Part shown: piece after piece, positions 45,630 to 59,014 of the stretch
How the letters are laid out: every line of letters starts with the position of its first letter
Position numbering within the stretch: position 1 is the stretch's first letter
Assembly: GCA_038380435.1 (NCBI GenBank)
Contig: JAWZYU010000127.1
Coordinates: forward strand, 81,001 to 145,000
Origin: Ryuthela nishihirai
Taxonomy: Eukaryota; Arthropoda; Arachnida; Araneae; Heptathelidae
DNA length: 64,000 nt
Direction: 5' to 3'
The notes under the pieces: model-generated
The model's input: only the letters and a program-made list of their open reading frames with translations
Database searches by the model: none
What the model was told of the DNA's origin: nothing
Program-made: the position numbers and the translations under genes

Positions 45630-48600
45630 ATCGATTAGTAGAACTAATGGTTGGGCGAGGAAAAAAATTCTTTGCTTAATTTTTGATTTCTTCATTTTCG
45701 TATTTGTCGTTACAGTAGGCGTAGAAATATATCTATATCGTAAATGATCAAACGGCAGTTTTTTTTTATGTACAGGTTTTCACATCTATTTGACCCATTA
45801 CCGCCTGTCTGGATAGCCTTCTACAAAAAGAGCGAAAATAGATATGCCTAAACAAGCAATTCCATTCATTGGTTTAAGATAACTTAAAGTTAATTTATTT
45901 TAATAACATTCAAAATAATTTACTTATTAAGATTTTATTTAAATGTTCCCGAATATTTTAAAAATATTTCAAATAACTAGCAGTTAATATTTTAGGATTA
46001 GAAATTCTTTTTGATTTACACACTTTGTTTCTGAAATATATTGTAAAAATTAAAGTGGGAACATTGGACATTCTCATTCTACTGGGTGACGTCACTTCCG
46101 TGTTTTCGCGATATCGTTTGTAATCCTTATTTAACCGCTGTATTCTTCTAGTAATTTAACTTTTAATTTATATTCACACGTTATAGTTTTTATTCTGAGG
46201 AAGTCATACAATCTGTAGCTGAATTTCTTATCACTGTGGTAAATAATAATTATTGATGACACATTTGAAATTTCGGTACGAGAATAGATAGTTTCGTCGC
46301 TGCAGTGTAAAATTTTACCTTTAGGCCTTTGTAATTACTTTACAAGTTATTTGTTTCGCAGAGTTGCCTGGTATAGCTCTGTGCTGTCCAACTGCTTCTT
46401 CGGCTATGTCAGCCAAAGATTATTATCAGGAGCTAACTGATCCTTTACACGTTTATTAAGCTCTCTATAATGTTTTCTATTAGAATTAATATTGATTCAG
46501 GACATTCCTGTAGTTCTTTCTTTCTAAAATAAACTCAAGTGCCTTGTCACTCGGATAATTATGCGTCCTCTGTTTCATTTTACGTAACAGAGTACTGTTA
46601 GTTTCCACAAAAGTCTATTTTAGGTGGTCACATTTTTCCTGAACTTAAGTAGCAAGCAAACCACGACTGTCATAATGAGTAAGTAACCTATCATGATAAG
46701 ATGTACTCTAATTAGGTCTTTCACAGCTTCATAATTAAAGGTAAATTTTTTAACCTTAACACAACACTTCTTAAGTTTCAAACGCAGAACGCTTTTAACA
46801 AGATAATGGTCAGATCCAATTTCAGCTTCCGAATATGACCTGTTCTTTGTAACAGTAGTAGTCCATTTGCTGTTAATTAATATATAATCTACAAAGTTCT
46901 TATGCAGCCTATGAGATGAAACCCACGTGTACTTATGTATGTCGCGGTGTTTGTAATAAGTGTTAGTTATTGTAAAACCATTGAAGTTAACATTGACGTC
47001 ACGAAGAACAAGGGTAACATCTCATTTCTTCACAGAATTCGAAATACCTTGAAGTTGTCTGTAAAACCTATTTTCTCATCGTCATTCAAAGTGGTGGCAT
47101 AACAGTAGATAAGTTTGAAGTCCTTAACCCTTGTCCGTAATTTTGCTGTAAACAACCTTTCATTAATATCCTAGAAGAGCATCACTAGCGTGTCACGCCT
47201 TGGTGATGTTTATTCTCTTTCTTCACCGAAAATTTAAGAATCCGAAAAACTTTTGAAAGAGGTACTAGGTTAAAAGGAATGCATCTTATTTCTCGTCTAT
47301 AATTTTTAGTAAATTTGGTATACAAGATATCGAAAAATATAAGTGCGGAAGAGGAAACAAACCCCTCTGTTGGGAATACGAAACAATGTAAATGTCACTT
47401 CCTCCGGATTGTGTAAACAATGCATTCTGAAACGTCACTCTCCGATGTCATTCGCCTCTTATTGAATTCGTCCAACGTTTTTGTCGCTGTTCCATTAGTC
47501 GCGTTAGCTATTAAAATATGGCGAACAAGTCATCCTATTTTGAGGGTTTGTAGTTATCAGAGCTTTGCCTATCGCGAACAGATTCGAGTATAATAAGGAG
47601 GCATAGACAAGGTCTTTGCGGTTGATAAATAACGTCAGCCTGTCCTTCCGTAACTTAGAACTCTGGTGGTCGAAAAGTTTCAGCTAAAGCCAGTTAAATA
47701 ATATTCGTGAAGTGTTTGTGGTTCTTTTATATTTTCCTTCAGGTAAGTAATTTTGTAGTGAATAATTAGTTAAGAGTATAGGTAATCCAATTCTACAGTT
47801 TTTAGCCTAAGAGCTATGAAATTTCGGACGGTTTCGAACCAACAAATAGTACGCAGCACATTATTCTGATTATGGGACATAAAATTGATAGCTAACCGCT
47901 ATTTGACGGTGTCGACCACTTTATTTTGGCTCGTCATACGGACATTATTCATTTCCTATGCTTTTGACGTACCCTACGGAACGTCAACAGAATTTCCTTG
48001 TTATGCCAGTGAGAAACGTTACTTGGAAGCTCTAAAATATGCATTTAATGGAAAAATGTCACTGATGATAAATTAAAGATCATAATCAAATATTTTTTTT
48101 TAAATATAGGTTTTAAAAAATATTGTTTTAGTTATATAAAAATATTGTTTAGTCTTCAGTGGTATGCCAGTGAGAAACTGGAATTATTATTTCAGCAGGT
48201 AAATTAGAATTAGAAATCCTATCGCGAAAACAAGGACATGACGTCATCTATCGTATGTCCAAGTGTTGCCACCATAATTTCTATAAGATCTTTCAAAACC
48301 AAAGTATGTATAAATCGAAAAGAATTTCTAATCCTAAAATATTAACTGGTAGTTATTTCCTTTTTTTAATTTTGGTAAATATTTTTATAGTATTCTGAAA
48401 TATTTAAATAAAATCTTAATAAGTAAATTATTTTCAATGTTATTAAAAATAAATTAACTTTAAGTTATCTTAAACCAATGAATGGAATTGCTTGTTCAGG
48501 CAAAGTTTTGTTAGTTATATATTTATCGCCACGTTGACATTTCTTGGGCTCGTTACGTCACCCTATCAGCTGGATATATCTGTTGCGAATATTAGACGTT

Positions 48601-48790
48601 GGTTTCAAACTTCGTCCACGATAATGGGGAAATACATCTGAAAGCATGTACATAAAAATACTGCCGTTTGATCATTTACGATATAGAACTATTTATACGC
48701 ATACTGTAACGACGAATGGCGAAATGAAAAATTAAGCAAAGATATTTTTTTTTCCTCGGACAACCATTAGTCCTACTGACCGAGCCGAAA
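45630..48790. mobile_element. Foldback element, second copy, right arm shortened
   Basis: Partner of 31,985-35,455. The right arm is missing about 350 bp (the stretch corresponding to 34,890-35,180) at about 48,510, so the arms no longer pair along their full length. It contains the decayed retrotransposon fragment at 46,370-47,220. Confidence 0.6.
46370..47220 (-). pseudogene. Decayed non-LTR retrotransposon fragment, second copy
   Basis: Partner of 32,730-33,590, equally decayed. Confidence 0.7.
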
Positions 48791-49289
48791 TGAAAGGGGT
48801 GGTTTGTGGTCGACAGCGACAAATAGCGTTTAACTATAAAATTTATAACTCATAATCAGATTAATCTGCTGTACAGTAGCTCTCGGTTGAAATTTCATAA
48901 CTCTCGTGCTAAAAAGTGTAAAATTACATTACCTCTAACTGTAAATTAATTATTCACTACAAAGTTACTTACCTGAAAGAATTTATAAACGAACCACCAA
49001 CACTTTATGAATATTATTAAACTTGATTCACCTGATATTTTTTCGAACAGCAGAATGGTGGTTTAGAGAAGGGCATAGGGAATACAGTCCGTGTGTATTT
49101 TTTAATCGCATAGACCTTGCCAATGATTGCTTATTACACTGTAATGTGTTCCCGGGTACGCAAAGGTCCGAAAATCTCAAAAAAAAAAATAAAATAAAAA
49201 CTCAAATTATATCAATTATTATTCGCCAATCTATAATTATTCGTACGGGCAACATGGCGAAACCAAGGGAGTCTCTCTCTACAAAATAT

Positions 49290-52080
49290 GCTGCTTAAAG
49301 GAGGTTGCAAACTCCTTTGCCTAACCTGATCATTAGTTACAAAGTTGAAGCACCTAATGCCCAAGATACTGCGTATGCATCTGTAATGAAAAGCATCTAG
49401 TTTCCTCTTATCTTGTTTACAACCCGGCAGCAATCGCTATTCGTGTGTTAATCTCATGCCGCACATCACCATTATCTGTTACATAGCTCCGAAGATAATT
49501 AAACTGTGATACCTGCTCAAGACTACAACCATTCAGATTAACTGAATCACAGCCTGCCTGACCAATTTTCATCACTTTAGTTTTCTCTCTGTTTATAACC
49601 AAACTTACTCTACTTCCAGTCTCATCAACAGCTCGAATGAAAGAGTTCATCTCATCAACATCTTTTGCCAAAAGGGCTAAATCATCAGCCTAATCTATAT
49701 CAGAAATTTTCGTATCTCCAGTCCATTAAAGGTCAAAATCTTTCCCTTGAAGTGAATTTCGCATAACATAATCAATAACCAATCTAAAGATAAAAGGCGA
49801 CAAAATGCACTCTTGTCGAACAGCAGAAGTAATGCTAAAGCAATTGCTACAAGCCTTACAAGCTTTCACACACGACTCAGTGTTATTATAGAGAGTTTTC
49901 AGTATGTTAACTAACTTGTCAGGTATACCATATGATCTCACAATCAAGTACAAATCATGACGATCAACAGAGTCGAAAGCCTTTTTGAAATCAACAGAGC
50001 TACCAACCAAAGGTTTCGGAAACTCTAAACATTTCTGAAGAATCTGCGTAAGTGAAAATATCTGATCCACACATCCCTTACCTCTTTCTGAATGCACATT
50101 GCTCATAACGCAATTGCCTGTCAACCAGATTCTTAATTCTATTAAGCACAATCATGGAAAGAACTTTACCTGGAACAGAGAGTAGGCTGATACCCCTATA
50201 GTTATCACAAGAACTGCAATTACGTTTCTTGAAAATTGGGATAACAATAGCTCTGGTAAAATTCTTAGGAACGATGCCTTTATCATAAAAGATATTCAGA
50301 ATTTCAGTCATCCAAGTGGTAACCGAAACATTCCCAGTTCTGAGCATTTCTGTAGTAATTTTGTCTACCCCTGGGGATTTATGAGGTTTAAGTTTAGAAA
50401 CATCCAAAATAAATTCAAATTGTCTTATAGGGCCAACATTAAAGGCATCAATGCATGTATCATCATTCGAAAAAATGATGAAGAACTAACCGCATTGTTT
50501 AGAACATCACTGAAATGCTCAGCCCATCTAGCCATGAGAGAATCCTCACCTTCTATAACCTTAGCTTGTTTATCCTTCAATCCCTGTATACCTGTCCGTT
50601 TTTTACCACACAAAACATTAACTATCTGGTACAGCTCTCTGGTGTTGTGCTGTCTAACTGCTTCCTCGGCTTGTCAGCGAAACCATCATGCCAAAGATTC
50701 TTATCAGCAGCTAACTGATCTTTTACACGTTTATTAAGTTCTCTGTAATGCTTTCTATTAGGACTAGTAGGGTATTGATCAAGGACATTCCTGAAGTTCT
50801 TTCTTTCGAAAATAAGCTCAAGTGCCTTATCACTGAAATAATTCTGCCTCCATTGTTCCTTTTTTCCTAAAAGAGTACTGTTAGTGTCCAAAAAAGTCTG
50901 TTTAAAGTGGTCCCATTCATCCTCAACTTCAGTAGTAAGCATACCATGACTGTCATAATGACTAAGTAACCTATCATGGTAAGCTTTGGCTATAACTGGG
51001 TCTTTCAGAGCTTTAGTATTAAAAGTAAATTTTTTAACCCTAGCACAACATTTTTTAAGTTTAAGTTGCAAGACACTTTTAAGAAGGTAATGGTCAGATC
51101 CAATTTTAGCTCCCCTATATGACCTGGTATTCCTAACAGAACTAGCCCATTTGCTGTTAATTAATATATAATCAATCATATTCTTATGCAGCCCATCGGA
51201 TGAAACCCATGTGTACTTATGTATGTCGTGGTGTTTGTAATAAGTGTTAGTTATTCTGAATCCATTGAGTTTACTTACCTGTAGGAGACGTTGCCCATTG
51301 CCATTGCAGCTACCGATGCCAAAAGGGCCAATTACCCCTCCCGAAAGGTCAGAGTTAGTACCAACTTTGACATTCCTAAGTCTCCCTAGTCCCTCTTTGA
51401 CAAGAGAAATTTAAAGTTTTCTTTTTATGAATCTGACCTTTATCTGTCCATTTGCTCTCTTGCAAGCCGAGAATATCTAAATTACAATGGTGGAATTCTT
51501 GTGTGAGAACATTAAGAGAGTAAGCTCTGTGCAGAGTCCTCACATTCCAACTACCTATGGAGAGAAAATGGTTAGTGGGATGTTTAAAGAAACTATGTTT
51601 ATTGAGAGAGGGAATGCCGACAATATCAAACAGCCCCCTAATCGCAGACATGGGGCAAATACCCTTTCCCCCACCACTAAAGGCTCAAGTCATGTACACT
51701 GGAAGACTTCCTCCAATGTAGAATTTGACGATGCCAATAGAAGCAAAGAGTTCAGGTGGCTGCGATGACCTCTGCTCAGGATTATCCACCAGCTGATAAA
51801 CATATCCTGTGGATCTATTCACTTGGGGCTGTCAACCCACAAACAAAAAGAAAACACAGCGGAAGATTTTCCCTTCACAGAAGCCCACCAGTGCAGCAAA
51901 ATCAGGATCCATAATCAAGCTCAGAGCCATATATCTGTCCAGTCCAGTAGGTTTATATGGTCAGCACCAGGACCCTGTGTGGTTGACCACTCCTCAGCAG
52001 GGTAGAAAAAAAAGAAAAGTAGCCATAGTTGTCGAGATCAGTAGGCCACAGTAATCTGGCAGCCCTCCTCTTCTGTTAAC
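49290..52080 (-). pseudogene. Non-LTR retrotransposon, second copy with two further deletions
   Basis: Same element and same insertion as 35,940-39,060. It shares the TAG stop inside the RT active-site motif (49,690-49,692), so that stop predates the duplication. It differs by a deletion of about 130 bp in the C-terminal domain (junction near 49,423) and by loss of about 250 bp of endonuclease at about 51,375-51,415, where some 40 bp of unrelated sequence is inserted. A continuous frame of 185 codons survives at 51,179-50,622 (endonuclease end and linker). Confidence 0.87.
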
Positions 52081-53414
52081 TTCCACAACAGAGTATCTCT
52101 TTTGAAAGGTCCCTCACATTTCCACCCCGCTAACAACACATTGAAATTCTTCTCAATTTACATAAATATCACAACACTTTCAACATAACGAAAACTTTAA
52201 AACATATTACTATCGACTAAATTAAAACCGTTTTCTCGAATTCTTTAGAATACACCACTGTACAGTATTCATCAGACAAAATCATATTAACTGCAACATT
52301 GCCACCAAATACACCTGAACAGTAGAAATATCAAATACCCTATATATATATACACACACAACATACCGAGAGGAAAAACTAGGGAAAGAAAGTACAGCAT
52401 CATACTTAAAAAAAAAAGAAACCAATCCTGCTATTCTTAAAGAGATATTCTCCAAACCTGAATTAGAAATTTAGAAAACACAGCTCAAAGCAAAACTCTA
52501 TAAATTACACAGATTGAATTATTTTTAAACCTCTTAACAGCAAAGGAAATTAAAAAAAGAATGAACAGTAAACTATATTCAAGTGAGCTACGTAACTCAT
52601 AACTTATGATCATTGCCGCTTCCTTTCTGCTAAACTGTCACTTTACATTATCAGATTTAAACATTATTCGAACATGGAAATTTTTTCTCACCAAATATCT
52701 ACACTTGATAAATAATTTCACCGTGTAATACAGAAAATAATTCACATCAGATCTACATATTATGAAATTCAAATCTTGTAAATAATCTCTCTCATATCAA
52801 CTTCGTCTTACACCTAAAATATGTTCATATTTGCAATAATAACTACACATAAGTTGCTACTTTGACGAAATAATATCATGCACTTCCGGTTATTGAATAA
52901 GCTTTATGCGATATAATTGTTGGAAATTTTAGTATTTCCGGCTACGCGTAGAAGATTAAGCAGAGGTTTTGTTTCCGAATATAAAAAATAGACCTGGTAT
53001 TTTAAGACGTATACCTGATTTGAAAACCATATATTGCGATAACAGACGTTATATAGCGAATGGTTAGTCACAGTGAGGTAATTATGAGTTTATAATTCAA
53101 ATAGGAAAGGGGGATATGTTTTCAACAGGATTCTGAATAGAAAGTAGTTGATTATGAATTAATAGAAAGTCTGAAGATTAGATATAACACTACGACTTTT
53201 AAATTTTTTTTATATTTAGATTATTCATTGTGAATTATCATTGATTATTCATTGTCAATAATTTATTTTGAAATTTTGTGAGGTTTCGTAATTAGTAGGG
53301 TAAATCCGGTCTTGGGATATTAATTCAACGTTACATCATACTGGGCGATCCTTCTCGAGGTTTTCCGAAATGGAATTAAAATTCGAGTTTTGAATATCGA
53401 AAAAACCTGACATT
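52081..53414. other. AT-rich sequence 5' of the second retrotransposon copy
   Basis: Partner of 39,061-40,386 with small indels (one extra 18-bp block near 52,900, one loss near 53,230). No gene seen. Confidence 0.5.
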
Positions 53415-53499
53415 TGGGTTGTTTCACCTCTGAGCGGCACTGTTTTGTACACCATCGGTTAAATAGTTAGGTCACATGGACGTAGAAGACTCAGATACC

Positions 53500-54082
53500 G
53501 TTCGATGCAAATCCATTCCTAATTTTGTATCTTATTACATTACGACGTGCACCTAACTGTGAATTTTCATTTCTGCGCCAAAAGAATAATATGAATCTTG
53601 AGATTGCTCGCATATATCAAATTTTTTACCGAAAACGACTTTTCAAAAACCGGAATTTCGAAAGCTTTAACTGTTCGTAAAAGTATAAATGGTTGCTGCC
53701 TACGTAAAGCCCTTCCACATCACTAAAATCTCACCCAAAATATATAGAGGAAAAGAATGGTTAGTTCCTCCGTGTATCGTACGAGGGTGAGAAAAAAAAC
53801 ATCCAGTGGAACAACTCAAAAAAGCTTGCAATGAGAAACTCAAAGTATGCAACTTCCAACTTGTACTACGGCTTCACAATGTTTCATTTATACTTCTCCG
53901 AAACTTTATATAACCATTTTTCTTCTCTGTAGAAAAATAAAAATGCATCTTACGTACCTGAGTTGATCGAAGCATAACATAAAAGTATACCTAAAATAGC
54001 AACATTATTACGATTAAGAATACCAAACCTGCTGGCAACACAACGAAAGAGTACTGGTGACGTCATCTCGGTGTTTTTCCTA
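53500..54082 (+). mobile_element. CRE-TIR element, 3' half, second tandem copy
   Basis: Partner of 40,470-41,099; a further short deletion at about 54,020 removes part of the region before the terminus. CRE intact. Confidence 0.65.
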
Positions 54083-54589
54083 CTTTATTATTAACCCGTA
54101 TTCACAGGCAGGCAGCACTAATTTTAGCAGATTTAAAAATTTTCATATCCATTTTTTCATATGCACCGTATTGTTTTTTAAAGGTTTATTTTTTTACACG
54201 GTTTTCTCGGGAACCTATCAGGAACAGAATTGGGTGCATTGAATTAATTATTCCTATTGTTTATTAAGAAGGATTTATTTTTTTTTTAAGTTGATTGCTT
54301 AGCGCGCTTGGCTACTGATGTAAGAGACCTGGGTTCGAACCTAGGGTAAGGAATTAATGTGTTGCTTTTCTGCTCAGGTGCTTACTTACGGTAGCAAGAA
54401 TGCAATGAGTTTAGGTTAATCAGTGACAAATTTGAATCTCAATCAAGTATATATTTTTTTACACGTTTTTGATTTAACACAGATCAGAAAAGAAATTTAA
54501 TTTCGCTATTTACACGATTTATTTTGATGTAACACGGTTGACACGACGCCTTTTTAAAAAACCCCATTTGAATTTAATTCTGAAAAAAT
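54083..54589. other. AT-rich spacer with SINE-2 head
   Basis: Partner of 41,100-41,600. The SINE-2 head lies at about 54,295-54,380. No gene. Confidence 0.5.
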
Positions 54590-54965
54590 TGTTTTACTTC
54601 TGAGCGGCACTTTTTTGCACACCATGGGCTAAATGGCCAGGTCACATGGACCCCGAGGCTCAGAGGAGGTTGGGGGAGGGGACCCACTGGAACAGCTGTT
54701 GGGAGACAGATGGTAGCCTCCCGTCAAGGCCATCCAGCGTGTTCTTTAACGTGCACAGGGTATGGCTCTCCCGCACACGGGACCACGGCTTAACGTCCCA
54801 TCCGACGGACGGCGGCCTTTCGAAGCACATCGGTGTCCCCTATTGACCGTGGGCAGGGCGGGGAGTTATGCGGAGATAAATCTCAACGCTGACCCAGCTG
54901 GGACTCGAACCTGGGAACTACAGATTACGAGCCTGGCGCGCTACCGACTGAGCCATCCCCGTCCC
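54590..54965 (-). repeat. SINE family 1, full-length, near consensus
   Basis: Intact minus-strand copy at the end of the second tandem block; butts directly against the 5S copy. Confidence 0.88.
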
Positions 54966-55081
54966 ATCAACGGCCATAGCAAGTTGAACACACTGGTTCT
55001 CGTCTGATCCCCGAGGTTAAGCTTTGGGCGCGGTCAGTACTTGGGAGGGTGAGAACATGGAAACACCGCGTGCAGTTGGCA
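54966..55081 (+). pseudogene. 5S rRNA pseudogene, nearly full length
   Basis: About 116 nt, from ATCAACGGCCATAGC to GCAGTTGGCA. It has lost three bases in the box A region (GTTAAGCTTTGGGCG instead of GTTAAGCAGCTTTGGGCG) and changed box C (GTGAGAACATGGAAACACC). It is followed by a T-run and the shared 3' flank to about 55,225. Box A and box C damage argue against expression. Confidence 0.8.
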
Positions 55082-55229
55082 GTTTTTTTTCGTATGCGCT
55101 GTTACTCCTAAAATATTGGTCTACGTTATTCTACGTTGGTTGTCGGGTTCGAATACATTTTTAGTAAATAAATAAATGAAGAATTAAAGCGTTCACAGAA
55201 TAGTTTTGGTTACGAAACCTGCAACGTTT

Positions 55230-56049
55230 CTAGGTTGTTTAGCGAATGGACTCTCTGCAGACAGAACGTAAAAATAAAAGATTATATTTCTCGGGGTTGC
55301 AGATATATTTCGCCCACTGTTTCAGAAAGTAGAAGTGCATAATTTTTTTTTTAATATTCGATAGAAACACGTGAAATATAAAGAAATATTTAAAGTTGTA
55401 TTGAAATATAGTTATAGAAAAATGTTCATTTCCTTCTGGCCCTATATTACCGTTTGTATTATAATTATATGTAAATGTTCCTTACTAACGACTTGATTTA
55501 AACATCAGATTTACCGAATATGGAGAGATTAGCGTTCACACTGAGAATATAAGGAAAGAATAATGTTAGTTTATTTCCACCGAAGGTGTTGCCACTGGAA
55601 ATGGTGTAATGAGACATTTAAAAGTTAAGAATGAAAATAGCGAATAGAATCTATATATGTAAGGTACTAATTTTAGACTCTAATCAGAGTATACTGGCAA
55701 TACTCGACACGTTCGAAATGCCAATTCAACTTTTTCCACCTGTGAATGACATCCAGCGTGTTGTTCAATACAGGGTATGGATGTCTGACGTACACGGGAT
55801 CTCGTACGAGCTTCGATTTGAACCTAAATTCGCAATTCTTTGCTTTCCGAATATGTAGTATTTAGTAATTTTTTTTTTATTTTGTGGTGGAAAGTAAACG
55901 AAGTGGGTTACTCTTATGGAGAGCAGCATTACCTGCTTAACGAGTTTTCATGTGACATGGAACCTGTTGCATTCGGCCCTCAATTCATGTTCCTAAGATT
56001 TGACAGAAGCTGGGCATCATGTAGGTAAAAAAATAAATAAACTTTTATT
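55230..56049. other. AT-rich sequence without a supported gene
   Basis: Unrecognised apart from 55,770-56,040, an inverted relative of 20,700-20,960. The 75- and 62-codon frames here show no family resemblance. Confidence 0.4.
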
Positions 56050-56312
56050 TGGGGGCTGGAAGAGCTGTTGGGAGGGATGGAAGCTTGCCGTCAAGCGTGT
56101 TCTTTGACGTGTATAAGGTATGGCTGTCCTGCACACGGGCCAAAGGCTTAACGTACCTTCTGACGGACGGCGGCTTTTCCAAGCCCATCGGTGTCCTCTA
56201 CTGACAGTGGGAAGGGTGGGGAATTTTGCCTAGATAAATAAATCTGAACCAGCAAAGTCTCAAACCTCGGAACTAAAGATTACGAGCCTGGCGCGCTACC
56301 GACTGAGCCCCC
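56050..56312 (-). repeat. SINE family 1, decayed copy
   Basis: Core and head recognisable (complement of GATTACGAGCC-type anticodon arm, GACGGACGGCGG), with several deletions; ends in a run of Cs at about 56,310. Confidence 0.75.
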
Positions 56313-56401
56313 CCCCCCCGTGTTTTTAGTTCTATTTGAAATGCTATGAAACAGATATCATCTTGGCGATGAATTAATTTCTGGAATTGGATGTCTCCAC
56401 G

Positions 56402-56790
56402 GTTGGGTTGTTTTACCTCTGAGCGGCACTCTTTTGCACACCATGGGCTAAATGGGCAGGTCACATTGACCCCGAAGGCTCAGAGAAGGTTGGGGGAGGG
56501 GACCCACTGGAACAGCTGTTGGGAGACAGGTGTTAGCCTCCCGTCAAGGTCATCCAGCGTGTTTTTTAACGTGCACAGGGTATGGCTCTGCCGCACACGG
56601 GGCCACGGCTTAACGTCCTATTCGACGGACGGCGGCCTTTCAAAGCCCATCGGTGTCCCCTACTGACCGTGGGCAGGGCGGGGAATTTTGCGGAGAAAAA
56701 TGTGAACGCTGAACCAGCTGGGACTCGAACCTGGGAACTACAGATTACGAGCCTGGCGCGCTACCGACTGGCCCACTCCACCCCTGTCTC
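56402..56790 (-). repeat. SINE family 1, full-length
   Basis: Well-preserved copy, directly followed by the third copy of the X-box module, as in the two tandem blocks. Confidence 0.87.
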
Positions 56791-58020
56791 CACGGTGTCA
56801 GATTGTTAATAAAACCAGTGAAGTTTGATAATTAAATTAATCAATCCCAGTTATTTAAGCTGAAACGTTATAGTGGAATTGTATGTAATTTTCGGCTTTG
56901 ATATTAAATTGCATTCGTATATTTTAAATATTAACGTTTCTGAAATATTATAATATTACTATTAATCGTTGCTAACTGTAGTTCGATTCTTGTGTAGGTA
57001 AAATTTACGTGGTGTATGAACTTTATTCTAAATATACGTAATAAAATATATTATGGAAAAGTAGAAATGAATTGAGAGTAAAATTTGACACCGAAGTGAA
57101 AGCGAATATATGGTTGCTATCGTAACTAAGGGCGCCACGTGTGAAGCTATCTAGGTGCACGTGCCATTGTAACATATTTGACCAATCGTAGAAGAGGAAC
57201 ACGAACAACCGTTGGGGAAGGCGGGAAGAAGCAGATATTTCATTAGAAACAAAATTAACGCCACCTAGAGGAATTTATTTCATTTAGCAATAATTGTATG
57301 TGTGAATTTAATTAAGTACATAAGTTATATTTATGCATTCATGTTTCAAAACTTTAATGAACACTATTTGAATATTACCACATATAGTATGTTGGAATAT
57401 AAATTTAGGACAGTTTTTTGGGTGAGGGGATATGTGAATTTTTTTTTTGTTACAGTTCAACTTATTTGGACTTTGGACCTCAAATTACGTTTGATAATTA
57501 ACAGACATTAGAAACAGTATTTTATTTTACTACTTCAACTGATGCAGTATTTAATTAGTAACGCAAGTTGAGATGTTTAATAGCAGCGATATCTGTTTAT
57601 TTAGTCTGAAACCCTAAGAGGAACAAGTTTAAAGGAAGGGAGAATGGAATAAGTTGCCTTTTATTGGGGAAAGCGATAAATATGTTTCCGTTTTCATTTC
57701 TATTTAAGTACGTAACTCATAAAGAATCCTCAGCGTTGAGATTTATCTCCGCCAAACAAAAGTTTATCTCGGCCTTCCCACGGTCTGTACTGGACACCGA
57801 TAGGCTTGGATATAAAATTATCCATAACAGCAACATAATTTTAACGAATTTCTGTTTTACAGACTACACAGGGATTATGTGCTTCGCCGAGGAGTCATTT
57901 CATACCCTAAACATTTAACCTCTAATGATTATTTTATTTCCTAATCCAAAGAGGCTTAACGTGTTAGGGAAAAGAGTGAAAATATCTTCCTAAATATAAT
58001 AAAGGAATAAAAATAACACC
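56790..58020 (+). repeat. CCAAT/X-box module, third copy with deletion
   Basis: Matches 28,341-29,760 but lacks about 240 bp after 57,480. The deletion removes the end of the 88-codon frame (here 69 codons, ending differently). X-box, E-boxes and CCAAT box are retained (57,113-57,190). Confidence 0.65.
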
Positions 58021-59014
58021 CCCTCAAGCAGCTGCTTGCAACAGCGATGTTTCTCCGCAATAGTCGAAGGTCTGTGAGGGTGGTGACACCTTTAATTACT
58101 TTAATACGCCATATAGAAGATATGCGTTTGGTTGGGTTATCTCTGAACGGTAGTTATTTGCACACAAGGGTGTAAATGGCGACGTCATAAAGAACCAGAG
58201 GGATCAGTTTAGGTTGCGGGAAGGTGATCGAATGGAAGAGCTGTTATGAGACAGATGGTAACCTCCCATCCAACGTTTTATTTAACCTGCACGGGTAGGA
58301 TATATACAGAATTTCTACACTATTTTCTTGTGGTTTTTATCAGTTTTTATTCTAACATTTTTAAGATTTTGCGACATTTTGGTATTTTTTTGTCTTCTAC
58401 TATTGGCTCCTTGAACTTTATATATATAATAGAGCAGTGGTTCTCAAAACCTTTTATGCCTTACGTACCTGCTGGAGATGTGTATGTTACTGACATACCC
58501 CATGTATAGATACAGAAAGATATAGTTATAAGAATGGGAATAAAATAAAACATATATATATACACACCTTCTTTATTTTAAAATTTTGAATCAAAATATG
58601 ATTAGCAGATTTATTCCGGATATCGGAGTAATCTTCCGATGTGTGTCGTTTTTAGAAAGTTCGGTTTATACGAAAGTTGTTAAAGCTAAAAGTAATTCGT
58701 GACGGAAATGAAAATTACGACACGAAAGGCGTATCCGGTTTGACCATTCGAAAAGCACTGTTGTGTCATCGATTCTTTAGGATAGAAGCTGTTTTATTCG
58801 ATTCTCTTTCATCGTGAAAGGTTAATTATTTTTTTAAAAGTCTCATCGTATGATGAGAAGAAATTGTTTTCGATGCATTGTAATAGTTACTAGTGAATAT
58901 AGAACTTACGTTTTGAACTGAAATAGATTTCACTGGTTATTTGTGTTATTAAGAACTTTCTGGGAGTCTTCGAAACAACACTTAGTAGTCATTTCTGCAG
59001 ATAAGTTTGGTCGA
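58021..59014. mobile_element. SINE scraps and module with hAT-like terminus
   Basis: SINE-2 tail (58,021-58,085), SINE-1 tail (about 58,120-58,300), then CAGTGGTTCTCAAAACC at 58,435 and the associated AT-rich DNA. Best matched by 23,291-24,200. Confidence 0.5.
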
